A DNA stretch of 64,000 bases from Prunella strophiata (Eukaryota > Chordata > Aves > Passeriformes > Prunellidae). Both the position numbers and the translations under genes were made by a program. Under the pieces are notes generated by a model. The model searched no databases. It was not told the DNA's origin and was given only the letters and a program-made list of their open reading frames with translations. Shown one piece after another: positions 9,736-22,360 of this stretch (the first letter of the stretch is position 1; every line of letters starts with the position of its first letter). The DNA is taken from positions 16,235,892-16,299,891 of the forward strand of contig JAZBQD010000001.1 of assembly GCA_036583965.1 (NCBI GenBank), in the 5' to 3' direction.

Positions 9736-12700
9736 GTGTGTCTTGATTCAATACAAACCCATCATTGGAATTGAGTGCTGCTTGTGCAACTGTTGTCATT
9801 TTGCCTTCTGGACAGGAACAATGCTCAGGGTTGGTTTAATAGAGGAAGTGATTATCCTTTGTACATCTGAGTCACATTTTCCATATTAGTTCTAATGAAA
9901 CATTGTGTTTGAGCAGTATTAATTCCCAGGCTTTAGCAGCAAATATAAAATTTGTATGGGTTAAATTAGAGCAGGACACGGTCTGCACATCCTGAGTTTT
10001 GCAAAGCACAGAAATAAGTGATGAAAGAAACTCCCTCCCTTTCTGTTCTCACAACCTAGAAAGTGAACTGAGTGAATTTTTAACATAAATACATTTTTAA
10101 CTCCCTTAAACCCCTTTGAGAATTCCTTCCTCAAAGCCCTGTGAATACTGCAAGTAGCCCCAGAGGTTTATAATCTGTATTTTCTGAGTTTTGCATTTTG
10201 AAGCTTCAGTCAGCAGTGAAGCCATAACTCTGGAACTTGTGTTTGACCATCCTTGGCAATGAGGAAATGGTGAAATTGTGTTTGCAGGTCAAAATACAGA
10301 GATTCTGTATAATTTATAGAGATTCTTTGTGCATTTGTCTTTGAACACCAGCCTTGTATTAATTAACTGGGATGTTTGATTAGCAGAGTATTCAGTAACT
10401 GTTGAAAGATTCTTTTGCAAAAGGCCAGGACCTTTGGAAATAAGGAATTTTTTTGGGCATTTAGGTTGTCTAGATGAGGAACTTCTAGTTGGAGAGAATC
10501 TTGCAGCACAACTAGTGCTGGTTACCTCTCTCATTGTTTTACATGAAGAATTTTGGCCTTCCACGATCAACAACAAAAAACAAACCAGAACAAAAAGCTT
10601 AAAATTGAGTCTGCAGGGATGCATAAATTGTCTTCAGTCCAGTGAAGCATCTGAAATATCTGGAGCTCAGTCAGTCCCACAGGCAGATTCTCTCCCATCT
10701 GTGTGCTCACATTCCTCTGGTGGTTGTACAACCTGAGGGAAGCTCACAGTGAATATTGTCATGGGACTCTTTTGGCAGAGCTGAATTTTAAAAATGGGCT
10801 CATTTCTTTCCAGTTCCTTAAAGAAAGTGATGTGATCCTTAAAAAAAAGTGATGTGATCCTTAAAAAAAGTCCAAATTATTACAGTTCTATGATAATGAT
10901 TTATTTATTCATTCTGTCAGTGAAAAGTCTAGAAAATGTTCTTTCAGCTTGGCTTTAGTAAAGGCAGGCCCTAATTAGTTTTAATTGGATCACGATGTGC
11001 TTCACAATAAAGGCAGCCTGTAAATTAAACATATTGACCAACAGTGTCTAAAATTGCCTAACTTGGGTCAGTTTCTGAAGTGCTTCTCAAAAAATCCAGT
11101 TTATTGGTGTGTGGATGTGTTTATATACACACATATACATAGAATTGATTCAGGGGGAATAATTAGGGAAAATGACAACACAAAATACTTGATTGCAGTG
11201 TAAAAATTAGTACTATATTGCAAATTATTTATCATTTGCTTTCATTAAAATGCAGTCTGCCACTTTAGAGACACTGCAGCCAGAGAGAGGCATTCATTAT
11301 ACATCAAGAAACCTGGCCCAGAGTGTTGATGTTGAGTGTCTGAGCAAATAATCTGAGAGATCATTTTTGGTGCAGCTGACTCTGGAGACAGAAAATGAGG
11401 ACAATCACAGACTCTTCAATGGGAAATGGATTTGGTTTGGATGATCACTTACTGCCCAAAATTGTATTCTGAAAGTTCAACCAAAAATTTAATTGCTGGG
11501 GAGAAGGAGAATAATAATAGCTTACAAAAGACTAGGGTTTGGGGGTTTTTATAAGTATTTATTTCTTTCTCAGAATAATTAATCACAACTTTGATGTTTA
11601 TGTGAACCATTCATTAATGATTAGGGTAGAAAAGCTGATACCCATAGATCCAAGCAGTGACATAAAATTCTTTAATTTAAATTCTTTAATGAGGCTGATA
11701 CTGACCCACTGATATTTTTGAGTTGGGAATTCTGATAGTAAATTGCTCAGTTTCTACTTAAACACTGAAGATAAGGAAGGGGAAAGATAAGAATGAGTAA
11801 AGGATGGGAGGAAAGTGTTTAAAAGGCTTCTGGAGGAATGGGAGAATGGCAAAACAAAATCAGGAGGTGGATGCTGCTGAGGAGTTTGCAGATACTCATT
11901 TTGCTTAAAAGTGACAGATTTTATACAGGAGTATTCACAGAGGGGCCCAGCAGAGCTGTGTTCTCACCTCTCCAAAGGCTGCAGTACTGAAAGATTAAAT
12001 TGCAAAGTCAATATCTGTTCATTTCCCAAGCTGATTCAAATTCTTTTCCAGCTCCACACCCCCTTGCACAAGTTAGTGCCATGTTGTCATTGCTTTGTGG
12101 AGCTGGGATCTCACAGTTACCTCACAGGCAAAGTGCATTTTGTCCACCCCTGGTGATTCCAGGGGAAAAGAAACACTTTAAAAACCAGAAATTCAATTTT
12201 TCTGAAGCAGACTGGTGGATTTGGACTCATTGACTCTCTTTTCTGTGGAAGGATAATACAAACTTTCTTTGCAGATCTGAATCCTATTTTCCTTAAGGAT
12301 GAGCAGAGCTTGGCAGAATATGCAATCAAAATTTACTGTCCTTGTGCAAAGTGCTTTCCTTCCTCTCATATTTTGCTCCTTTGATCAGAAGACAACATCC
12401 AGCTCTTGAAACATGCCTAGTTTCTGACAACTATTTATTATGTGTGGGGAATTAGCCCTCCTACCAAAGTGCATCCTCACAACTTAACTAATAATTTTAG
12501 TGATTTCCTGCAAATTTTAACAGTAAATAACTATAAATACATAACATAAATATAAACCTGTTCTAAAGAACTGATTATCAGAAGGCTCCTAGCCTCCTCA
12601 GCCCAGCTGAGCAAATTAAGTTGTAATGAGTTGGGTGTGGAATGATCAATTAAAAGAGGAAATTCTGGAAAGGGTAAAATTTAACATCCAGGTGGAAGTC

Positions 12701-14275
12701 ATAGGCACACTTTGAGGGATTAGAGCTGGCACCTCATCCATCTGATTCCATCTGCTCTGGCAGAACAAGATCAGAAAACATGCAAATGCAGCTGAAATAG
12801 AGCCTCTAGATTTTAGTTGTTAAAATTGGTTTGGTTATTCTATAATTTCTTAGTGTTTAACTTGCTATTAGTGTGGGTTTAGGTTTTTTTTTGTTTTGTT
12901 TGTTTTGAGATTTAAAATGGCTTTCTGGCTTGGTTGTAACAAGCTGGAAGAAAAGGAAAAGTGTGGATCTCCAAAGGAGGGAAGCAGCACATTTAAAATG
13001 CAGCCACAGAAGGTAAGTGATAAGTTTATTTCAGTCTTGAAAATCTTAGAGCAGCAATTCCAGTTAGGTGATGCTAAGTTTATTTCCATGCTATTCTTTG
13101 AAAATGTTGGTCCCCTTTCACAGGTTAAACTTCCCCTTCCACCCTCCTGTTTTCTCCTCCTTCCCTGCAAATGCAGCATCAAAAGGAGGAATTTGGGAAT
13201 TTGGAGGAATTTGATGGGGAGAGAGCAGCTCATGAGCAGATGCTGCAGGGAAAGCCAAAGTTCCTGTCAGACCAAACTCAGCATGTGGCTGTGAAATCCT
13301 TCTCCAGTGTGACTCTCTTGGCACAGCTTAAAGGTTTTCTTTCTGGAGATCAGATCCCCAAGTTGAAAATACCTTTTTTGTCCATGTCATTGTCAGGGCT
13401 GCTTCATTTAGCAAAGAGTGGCTGCAGGTCAGGAGGGCTCCCCTGGCAAACTCTGCCTCAGTGGCTGCTTTCCAGAGGTTTATTGAGTGATTGTGTTCTA
13501 CATTGGGCAAAACAGATGCCAACAGGTGGTTTTTAAAAAGTGCACTGTTATTACTTTTCACCCTGGTGTAGCAGGAGATAATAGAGTTATATTAGACTTG
13601 TCTGGCTTTTATTTCACTTGCTGTAACTAATAAAAAGCTACAGGCAACAAATTTCAGTTGCAAAAAAAGGTCATCTTTCTGCTTTTTTTTTTTTTTTTTT
13701 TTTTGGTATGTGTGGTCATTTTTTCAAACTGGTTTCATATTTATGGCCCTACTGAGTAAATCTTTTTTTCCCCTGCTTTTGGAATCCAACCACAGGCTCA
13801 TGAATAATGCTGTAATTTGGTGACCCTATGGAAATGCTTTTTTCCAGCATTGTTTGTGAACTTTTATACACACACCTCTTTTTACCTTTTTGGTTTCTGT
13901 CTCTAGTAATTCTTTATATAAAAGGCAAGTTTATCTGGTGTTTTATGTAGTGTGCAGGACCAGCTATTTCAGAAAGTTTTGAGCTTCTCCAGAGCTCTGT
14001 ATCTCTTGTCTGGATTTGCTGTGTAATTCTTTTGTGGGGCTTTAGCTCCAGCATTTGCTTGTCCTAGGAAAAAAACAGGTTTTTGCTGCTGCAGATGTCA
14101 TTTTTTCAAGACCAGCTTTTGGTCTTACCTTCCTGGCTCCTAAATGAACTATTTCCATTGTGGTTTGGTCACCAACCACTTTTCTTTTGAGGAGAAAATT
14201 GCCTCAGGAACACAAGGACATTTATTAAAGCAATGGACCTAATGTTTGAAAGGCAGCTGGGGATCTCTTCAACAA
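9736..14275. other. AT-rich noncoding stretch, no gene seen
   Basis: Overlapping reading frames on both strands at 12868-13561 (up to 132 codons) have no recognisable domain, no splice-consistent partner and mutual overlap, so they look like chance. A 22-bp direct duplication (AGTGATGTGATCCTTAAAAA) lies at 10816-10870, and a pure T22 tract at 13683-13704. Confidence 0.6.
10816..10870. repeat. 22-bp direct duplication
   Basis: The motif GTGATGTGATCCTTAAAAAA occurs twice head to tail with a 22-bp period, preceded by a partial third unit (CCTTAAAGAAA). It is a small local slippage-type duplication. Confidence 0.75.
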
Positions 14276-14278
14276 AAC

Positions 14279-14356
14279 CCAAAACAAAACAAAATTTAAA
14301 AATGCCAACATAAAAGAAACCCCACAAAAAACCCCAAAAAAACAATCCCCCCCCCC
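14279..14356. repeat. A/C-rich low-complexity tract
   Basis: Runs of A broken by short C runs, including a C10 run near 14347. It leads directly into the duplicated unit that starts at the poly-A at 14357. Confidence 0.7.
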
Positions 14357-14878
14357 AAAAAAAAAAAAACCCAAAACACCAAAAAATCTACCAACGGAAA
14401 AAAAACCCAACATCAACCCCTCCCTTCCCTCAAATATCTGAGTATTTTCTTTCCTTTTTTTAAAAGAAATTATTTCAATTATTTCTTGCATCTGGAATTT
14501 TAACTGTACCTACAGTATTGGCAATACTGGATCTCATCTCTGGTTGTTGGCATACAATCCCTCCCTGGAACAGCTGATTGATTTGCAATACTTGTTGGCT
14601 TGTTTGGATTGATTTGCAATACTTGTTGGCTTGTTTGGATTGATTTGCAATACTTGTTGGCTTGTTTGGAGTGCTTGTTTCTTAATTGCTGACAGCACAA
14701 AAATTTCATTTCCACCATCTGAAGATTGATTTTCAAATTTTCAGCATTGAATTTTTTTTGCTTTATTTTATGTTGCACAACTAAATGGGAGCTGGAACAT
14801 GCAAAATAACAAACCAGCCCATGCTTCCTACATTTGGGAAAAGAAGGCAGGCATAGCCATTTTTCCAGGCTGGGAAAA
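14357..14878. repeat. 522-bp tandem duplication, copy 1
   Basis: It starts in a poly-A tract and ends at CAGGCTGGGAAA. It contains three copies of a 31-bp unit (motif ATTTGCAATACTTGTTGGCT, at 14581, 14612 and 14643). The sequence outside the repeat is essentially identical to copy 2. No coding function is evident. Confidence 0.9.
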
Positions 14879-15462
14879 AAAAAAAAAAAAACCCAAAACA
14901 CCAAAAAATCTACCAACGGAAAAAAAACCCAACATCAACCCCTCCCTTCCCTCAAATATCTGAGTATTTTCTTTCCTTTTTTTAAAAGAAATTATTTCAA
15001 TTATTTCTTGCATCTGGAATTTTAACTGTACCTACAGTATTGGCAATACTGGATCTCATCTCTGGTTGTTGGCATACAATCCCTCCCTGGAACAGCTGAT
15101 TGATTTGCAATACTTGTTGGCTTGTTTGGATTGATTTGCAATACTTGTTGGCTTGTTTGGATTGATTTGCAATACTTGTTGGCTTGTTTGGATTGATTTG
15201 CAATACTTGTTGGCTTGTTTGGATTGATTTGCAATACTTGTTGGCTTGTTTGGAGTGCTTGTTTCTTAATTGCTGACAGCACAAAAATTTCATTTCCACC
15301 ATCTGAAGATTGATTTTCAAATTTTCAGCATTGAATTTTTTTTGCTTTATTTTATGTTGCACAACTAAATGGGAGCTGGAACATGCAAAATAACAAACCA
15401 GCCCATGCTTCCTACATTTGGGAAAAGAAGGCAGGCATAGCCATTTTTCCAGGCTGGGAAAA
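14879..15462. repeat. tandem duplication, copy 2 (584 bp)
   Basis: It abuts copy 1 and repeats it at an offset of 522 bp, rising to 584 bp after the internal array. This copy has five 31-bp units (15103, 15134, 15165, 15196, 15227) against three in copy 1. Both boundaries are poly-A tracts. The near-identity of the rest implies a very recent duplication or an assembly artefact. Confidence 0.9.
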
Positions 15463-16028
15463 AAAAAAAATGGAGCCTTTTCTTTCTCCCTCTAGAAAAA
15501 ATAGTTCTTAAATCCTTATCAAGCCAAGGAGCCTTTTCTTTCTGACTGTTTCTTCCAGTTCCACTCTGTGGTTTACCTCAGCATCTGCTTTCTTTTTTTC
15601 CACTGCAAAGTTAAGCCTGGCTTTGATTAAAAGGCAGCTGAAAGGCAGATTAATGCAAGGAAAAGCAGCCTGGCTAATATGGAAAGAGAGCAGGGAGGGA
15701 ATTTGTCAGAGATCACCTGGATGTGATGTTTTCTGGTAGCAGCTTTTTCTCCCAGTAGGACTTAGCCAATGTGGAGGGAGTTTATTCTTATTTTATGCCA
15801 CAACCATCTCTTCAAAAAGCCAAGGCACATTCTTTGAACTGAACTGAAATCATCTGTTTATCCTTTCTGACTGCTTTGTAGGCAAATTCCTTGGCCACAA
15901 GATTATTTGCAAAGCACATTTTTCTCTTTCCCATTCCCCCACATTTTCATGTTATGTTCGATGAACTTTTAAAATGTTTGTGTTTCTGTGAAACTCCAGC
16001 ACTTTGAGATAACATCTTCAATGAATTC

Positions 16029-16412
16029 AGGGCCATAAGTCCCAGGAAGAGGGGATGAGGGAGCTGGGAAAGGGCTCAGCTGGAGAAAAGGGGGATCAGG
16101 GGGGACCTTGTGGCTCTGCACAGCTCCTGACAGGAGGGGACAGCCTCCCAGGGAACAGGGACAGGAGGAGTAGAAATGTCTTCAAGTTACACCAGGGGAC
16201 ATTCAGGTTGGATATTAGGAAAGATTTCCTCACTGGAAGAGTGGCTAAGCACTGGAACAGGCTCCTCAGGGAAGTGGTGGAGTCACCACCCCTGAAAGGG
16301 CTCAAAAACCAAGGGGATGTGGCACTTGGGGACAATCTGGGTTAGTGGGCATGGTGGTATCAAGTCAAAAGCTGGACTTGTTAATCTTGGATGTCTTTTC
16401 CAACTTTAATGA
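16029..16412 (+). mobile_element. CR1 LINE 3' end, + strand
   Basis: It matches the avian CR1 3' region in order: GGGAGCTGGGAAAGGGCTCAG, TTGGATATTAGGAAAGATTT, ACTGGAACAGGCTCCTCAGG, GTGGTGGAGTCACC and a tail of the TCTTTTCCAACTTTAATGAT type. It is 5'-truncated with no intact ORF; the 96-codon frame across it is incidental. The normal short tail repeat has been replaced by the AT-rich island that follows. Confidence 0.88.
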
Positions 16413-16640
16413 TTATATTACTATTTAATTAATATATTATTATAATAATAATATATAGTTATTATATATGATAATATACATTATTATAATAATATTTAAT
16501 ATTAATAGTAATATATGTAATTAATAATATATATTATATATTTTATAATATTATAATATAATTAAATATATTTAATATAACTTAATTTCTTATTGTTCCT
16601 ATTATTTTTATTACAATTATTGTTATCACTATTAGCATTG
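16413..16640. repeat. AT-rich island on CR1 tail
   Basis: About 230 bp built almost only of A and T (TAATATATTATTATAATAATA and variants), directly continuing the ATGATTATATTA tail of the CR1. It probably grew from the CR1 3' microsatellite. Confidence 0.85.
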
Positions 16641-19600
16641 TCATCATTTTAGCATTATTATATTTCTCATCATTTTGCCCCTTGCTGTGCCCAATACACT
16701 GCCACGAGCACTTTCCCTTTTCAGCTTAAATTTCCCTATTCCTAAAACTCCTGCTCCATCCCCTCGGAGTTTAAACACCTCACCACAGCAGCTTTAATAC
16801 CGGATTATTGCAGTGAAATCCTGGGAGTTTGCAGCTGCTGCAGGAGAGGGCAGCAGAGATCAGCGAATGGAGAGGGTTGGGAGCAGCCAAAGGCACCGGG
16901 GTTTTCCTTCCCTGTTCTCAGTCCTGGAGGAGTGGCAGCTCCCAGGCACCACCAAGCTGGAATCATCTCAGATATGGGTTTTAGCATCAGCTATAAATGG
17001 CTACAGGAAAGGAAAGAAGGGCATTGAGAGTGCCCAGTTTTCCTGTAAAAGTAGGAGCTCAGGTTGTCATTAAACACAAGGTCACACCTCACTTGAAATC
17101 TGATCTGATTTGGCAAAAAATAAATTCTTGAAAATGCATTGATAAGTGTGATTTAAAGTTTTATTTTGCATCTAATGCTGGAAAGGTGGGGTTTGCTTCA
17201 GAACTTGGTTGTGGTCAAGTCTGGTTCAGTTTATTTTTGTGCTGATGATGCCTCAGGTTTGAGCTTTTCTATTTTTCAGATTCTGTGCTGCTTTAGTGTG
17301 TGGGGCTGAGCTTCACATCAGGGGATGGTGAGCTCTGTGCACAGAGCAGGGAGACAAAACAATTCCTGCTCCAGCTGGGCACCAAGGACAAATGATCCAA
17401 ATCTCAGCCCAAGAGCACAAACAGCGTGGGCTGAAGAGAGAAAAACAAGCAGGGTGGGACTGCAGGGGCTAAAGCTGGAATGGGACAATGAACTCCAAGG
17501 TGCAAATGGAGCAGAACTGATCCAAGGGAGAGACCCCGTGCCTGGTTGTGCATTTTGGGCCCATTTTGGTTCATCTTGGGTGCAGCCCTGGCTGGGCTCT
17601 GGTGCTGCCCAAGGTGGATCCATGGAGGAGATCCTTTGAATAAATCCCTGCTTTATTCTGTAATTCCATCCAGCCTCTGTTCTAGCTCAGCCTTCTCAAG
17701 GCATCACTGAAGGATTCAGGAATCAGGATCACTCTTAATTACTGAGAGGAAAGACCAAAACCAAACCCAAGGATTATGGAGCAGGGACTGAGCACTGCTG
17801 GGCTCCAAGAGTTGCTGTCATCTTTGGGGAAGCGCCAAAATGAGCAGGACTGCAGCAAAGGACAGAGAAAACCTTAATTTTGTGCATCTCAGAAAGGTTT
17901 GTAATTGGGGAGAGCAGAGGAACACCAGCAGGAGATTTTTAGATTGCAGCGCTTCATGCACCATGGGTTAGGAATTGTGTGATTTCAGTTTTAACCACCT
18001 TCCATTGCTGACATTTGTCCCAAATCCCTTTCAAGGTCCAGTTTGTTGCCACTACTTTTCTTTTTAACCCATTGGTTTCTTACTTATTGCCTTTCTGCTG
18101 GCAAATCTTCCCCATCCTTTTCCTCTTTCAGCCTCTGATGGATGAAAACATGTTTTCACAGAGGAATGACTTAACTCTGAGAGGCTCAGTTCCCTCCAAA
18201 ATCCTCCCTCCTTTCCACATCTCTGTAGGATTTCATCTTTGCCAGCTCCTCTCTCAAGTTCCCAGTAACTTTTGAAGACAGCTCTCCTGTCAGTGTCAGA
18301 GGGTTTTATGGCAGTAATTATCTCAGGATGAATACTTTGTTGGGATTAAAGGTTTCAATTAATGTCCTTTTGGGTTTTATTTTGTTTCGTTGGGTTTTTC
18401 TTCAAGTTTCTGTGTGTAAGTTTCACAGGCTGCTGTTTAATTTCATCTTCCAAACTTTTAATTATTTAAAGTTTTGCCCTTTTTCTTTTGACTAACATGT
18501 TACAGGTTCCCTGTGGGAGTCCAGTCAGGATTCAGTAATAAAACTGAGTGAAGAGTTAATTGCTTGGGCTCTGTCCCATCCTCTTGTCTGCCCTCTGACT
18601 TAACAGCTAAAATCCTTAAAATGACATTGCTGGTGGGAGCAGTGGCACTCACATGAGGTGAATAATCTCCAGGAGAGCTTTTCAAATTCACTGTGAGGCA
18701 TCTTCAGGATGTAACTGAGCAGTCCTTTTCTAGAGCCAGTTGTGCACCAGCTGAGGGTCTGCCCAAAGATCCCTTGTGCACCAAGCCTGCCCTAAACTCA
18801 TTCGAGTTACTCAAAGAGAACCAAAGACAGTGGATGTAAAAAAAGGGGAAAAAAGGGAAAAGGGAAAAAAATTAGCAAAGTGAAGTCATATTTGTTTTGA
18901 AAGTTTGTAGAAAAGGGTTGGATTCTTTTCTGCAACGTTGGCAGGCTCTGATTCAGCTCTGGCAGTAATTATTCAGAGGAAAGATGGATTCTGTATGAGA
19001 GAGAAAGAGAGAAAATGCACATAATTCCCAGGGAGTCCTGCCAGTCTGTGCAATTATACTGATTTCTGACATCTCTGGACAGTGGGAGAGGAGAAAAATG
19101 AAGTTCATATTTGATACACATGAATTCCTGAGGTGGAAAAGCCAGCCTGTCTCCCAGGGTGCCCCTCTCAGGCAGGAGATCAGCTCTCAGACCCCTCCCC
19201 AGCTTTGGAGTCTCATTTAAAATCCCAATTTCTGCTCAGAACCCGTGTGCTGCCTCTGCCTCTGCAGCTGGCCTGGCTCCAGCTTGTTGCCATCCCAGCT
19301 GAGGGTTTTTCTGTTGGCCAAGGCCAGGTGGGAGCAGCTCTGGCCCCTGGGCAGGGTGATCCCAGCAGCAGCTCCCACTTCTGATCCCCCAAATTTCTGC
19401 TCTCCCATGGTGTCACACAGTGGATGTGCCCCTGCCCCTTTCTCTGCCATCCCCCTGCTTACACATTTAATCTCTGTGCTGCTCCTGATCCTTTCAGTGT
19501 TGTCTGGCTCAACTTTGGCTAAAAAATACCCAAAATTCACCAAAATTTTGTGGTATATAAGCAGCAGAATGATTAAAAAAAAAAAAAACAACTTTCAGGT

Positions 19601-19989
19601 ATAAGGGTCAGAGGGGCCTGGGAAGTTTTTTGGTGAATCAGGGTCAGATTTATTGTTCAGGGATTATAAATTCCTCTCAAGCCTTTGAGACTTCTGTTTA
19701 AATGCAGACAATTGAATTCTGTTTATCTTCACTGATTCAGGCATGCACAAAGGCACAACAGGTTAGTGACAGTTATTTTAATATTGATTAAATGCAAAAA
19801 CTGCATTTAGTAGAACACCTTGTTCTAAACTGGACCTGCTTTCCTGTTTGTGGAACTGTATTCATTAAAAAAAAAAAAAATAGAACATACTACAACTGGA
19901 TGATCTTTATAGAACTGAGTCTATTGGGGATTGTTGCTCCTTATAATTTTCCTTTCATAGTGTTTTGAGCCCAAATTGAAAACCTAGGT
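16641..19989. other. intergenic stretch, no gene seen
   Basis: Mixed-composition single-copy-looking DNA with only scattered short reading frames; overlapping opposite frames at 17318-17639 have no recognisable protein. Short A-runs occur near 18840-18870 and 19575-19588. Nothing else is supported. Confidence 0.5.
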
Positions 19990-20225
19990 TGTTCCAAGCC
20001 TGATCCAACGTTGGACACTGCCAGGGATGCAGCCACAGCTTCTCTGGGCACCTGTGCCAGGGTTCACCACCCTCACAGGGAAGAATTTTTTCCCTAATTT
20101 CTAATCTAAACCCACTCCCTTTCAGTTTGAAGCCATTTCCCCTTGTTCTGTCCCTACGTGGTCTTGTCAAAAATCCCTCTGCATCTTTCCTGTAGGTTTC
20201 CTTTAGCACCTGATCCCAAAACCAG
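19990..20225 (-). mobile_element. CR1 LINE 3' fragment, - strand
   Basis: The + strand reads as reverse-complement CR1: CACTGCCAGGGATGCAGCCA, TTCACCACCCTCACAGGGAA, AATTTCTAATCTAAACCC, TTTCAGTTTGAAGCCATTTC and CCTTGTTCTGTC. It is diverged and truncated at both ends. Confidence 0.85.
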
Positions 20226-22126
20226 AATCCAAAGATTTAGACCTTGCAGCTGAAACTGTTGTGTCTGATGAGGATGCCAGAGCCAGGTCAGCAGCCTGGA
20301 GCTCCCTGGGGCCCCTGCCCACCCAGCTGTTAAATCTCTGAGCAATGTTTGCTTTGCCATTGCATCCACCACCTTGATTTTCTCCAAGCCCTTGCAGGAT
20401 GAATTCCTGTTGTCTCAGGATCCCTCCTGCTCCCTCTCTAGCTGGGCTGGTGGCTCAGAACCTCACAGGAGACTTTGCAGGGCCAGGCTGAGCCCCTGCT
20501 GGGATTTTGGGCAACCAAATCCCAGCTCTGGGCTGGCAGCACAAGGCTTCAGCCAATCCCTCTGCCATCATCCCAGCAAAGCTCCCTCTGAGGTTTGGGT
20601 TTGTTCCCACTCCAGATGGGCTGGAGCCAGACAGGGAGTGCTGCCCCAGAGGGATCCATGGTGAGCACTTCAGCAGGAGCTTCCAGGGAGGAAAGTGTGA
20701 GCTGCTGCAGTCCCAGGGCAGCAGGAACTCGTGCTCTGACAGGTTCTGTGCCTCTCAGTGTCTGAGGCTCTCTGCCTGCCCCTGCTTGTCTCCTGCCGAG
20801 GGAACGCTCAGCTCTGAGTGGTCAGGGGTGCAGCAGTGCCAGGCACAGCCCCCAGGCTGGCAGGGAACAGCTTTCCCCACGTGTGCAGGCACTGAGGGGG
20901 GCTGGAATCTCATTTATTCAGCACAAGGTCAGTTGGTGTCCAAGCTCCCCTTGCATAATGCACTGGCAAAAAATAGAAAGAGAGTGTTTTATTTTTCCTC
21001 CAGCCAGCTCTTTTAAGCTCTCAGTGAGTTATAATACACCCCAGGATAGCCCAGCTACCTGGCAGAAGGCATAATGAGCAGGATGGCTCTTGCAGTCGTG
21101 TTGGAAACAAAAATGTTTTAATAAAAGGCAAAATAACAAAGAGAAAAACCGAGCTAGGTGCAGGCAAGCCTTGTACCTGGTAAAACACCTTACAAAAGCC
21201 ATTAGTTCCTTTGTTCACTTGCTTTTCTAGTAAATTGCCCAGGTGGGACTTCTTGGCTTCTGTCCAATTAGCTGTCCTTAAATTTAAGGTGAAGTCCTCT
21301 TTGTCCTATAAGGTGTCCCCTTTGCTAAGTGGTGAGAGAAACTTCTGGGCTTTTTCCTTTTTAAGGAGGCAAAGGACAGTTTTATTACTCTGCAAAAAGG
21401 GGCACATTCCTACATCAGAGCAAAAAAAGACATGTTTCAAATAACAACAACAGCCAAAAGCATCAGAGCATGTTATAATGTCCTTGCCTCTTGAATTAAA
21501 ATTTCTAAGGGAGATTTTGGAATCTATACCACAGAAGTTTTATTTTTAAAGGAAAGCAGGGTACAGAGCAGCACAGATTGATTGATCAAGGGTTGAGTGA
21601 CTGGCATCCCATTGTCTCTTACACTCTAGTTTTATGTCTGAAAATATATATTTTTACAGCTTGAATAAATGACATTCTCTAGTTTATCTAAAGAGACATT
21701 GCCTTTCAATTGGCATCCAGGTATCCCAACGTGCTCAGCCATAAACTCCTGCACACAGATCACACCTCTGAGCCATTAGAAACTTTTGTTGAGAGGGAAA
21801 AAGTGTGCTCCTGAGCTATTGGAAAGTTCAGGGGGTGTAAAATATTTCCTGCTTCAATGAACATTTGGAAATCAAGTGTTTCATTACAATGCTCTGAGCT
21901 GGCAGCTCTCACTTTGGGGGGAAAAGGGAATTGTGACAGTAATGAAATAACAGTGAGAGTGTGAGATAGCTGACAGTGTAATTCCCTCTCAAACACAACT
22001 TGCAGCTCAGTGTCAGCAGACTTCCTGAAGAAAATATTAAGGCACAAATGAGAAATATTCCTAGAGAGGGCTTGATTTTGGGGGCAGAAGGAGTGCAGGG
22101 GAGGGAGGGAGAATGATGCCTCAGCA

Positions 22127-22360
22127 CTGCAGGGCAATTCAGGCTGGAAGGGGCTCAGGAGAGCTCTTGTCCAACCTTCTGCTCTGAGGGGTCAGCTCTG
22201 GGCTCACTGCAGGGCTCCCTGGGGTCAGCTCTTGGGAGCCCCAGGGATGGAGGATTGCAGCCAGCCTGCTCCCCTGGCTTTATCAGGGAGAGATTTCTGC
22301 CAGGCACTGCACTCTAGAGCCTGGAAATCAGGAGAAAATGGCACCAGTGGTGGCCTTTGA
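22127..22360 (-). mobile_element. diverged CR1-like fragment, - strand
   Basis: It contains AGGCTGGAAGGGGCTCAGGA, CTTGTCCAACCTTCTGCTC and AGGGGTCAGCTCTGGGCTC, which resemble the reverse complement of a CR1 3' end. The rest is too diverged for a firm boundary. Confidence 0.55.

Noticed and set aside
12868..13561. Cluster of overlapping frames of 120-132 codons on both strands.
   Set aside because: Mutually overlapping in opposite orientations and with no recognisable protein; chance.
14225..15362. Minus-strand frames with repeated NKPTSIANQ/CKSIQTSQQ peptides.
   Set aside because: They come from the 31-bp repeat inside the tandem duplication; the period is not a multiple of three and the frame shifts each unit.
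21075..21440. Possible LTR-like element (GTTGGAAACAAAAATG, AATAAAAGGCAAAATAACAA).
   Set aside because: It reminded me of songbird LTR sequence, but I could not place its ends, orientation or family from the sequence alone.
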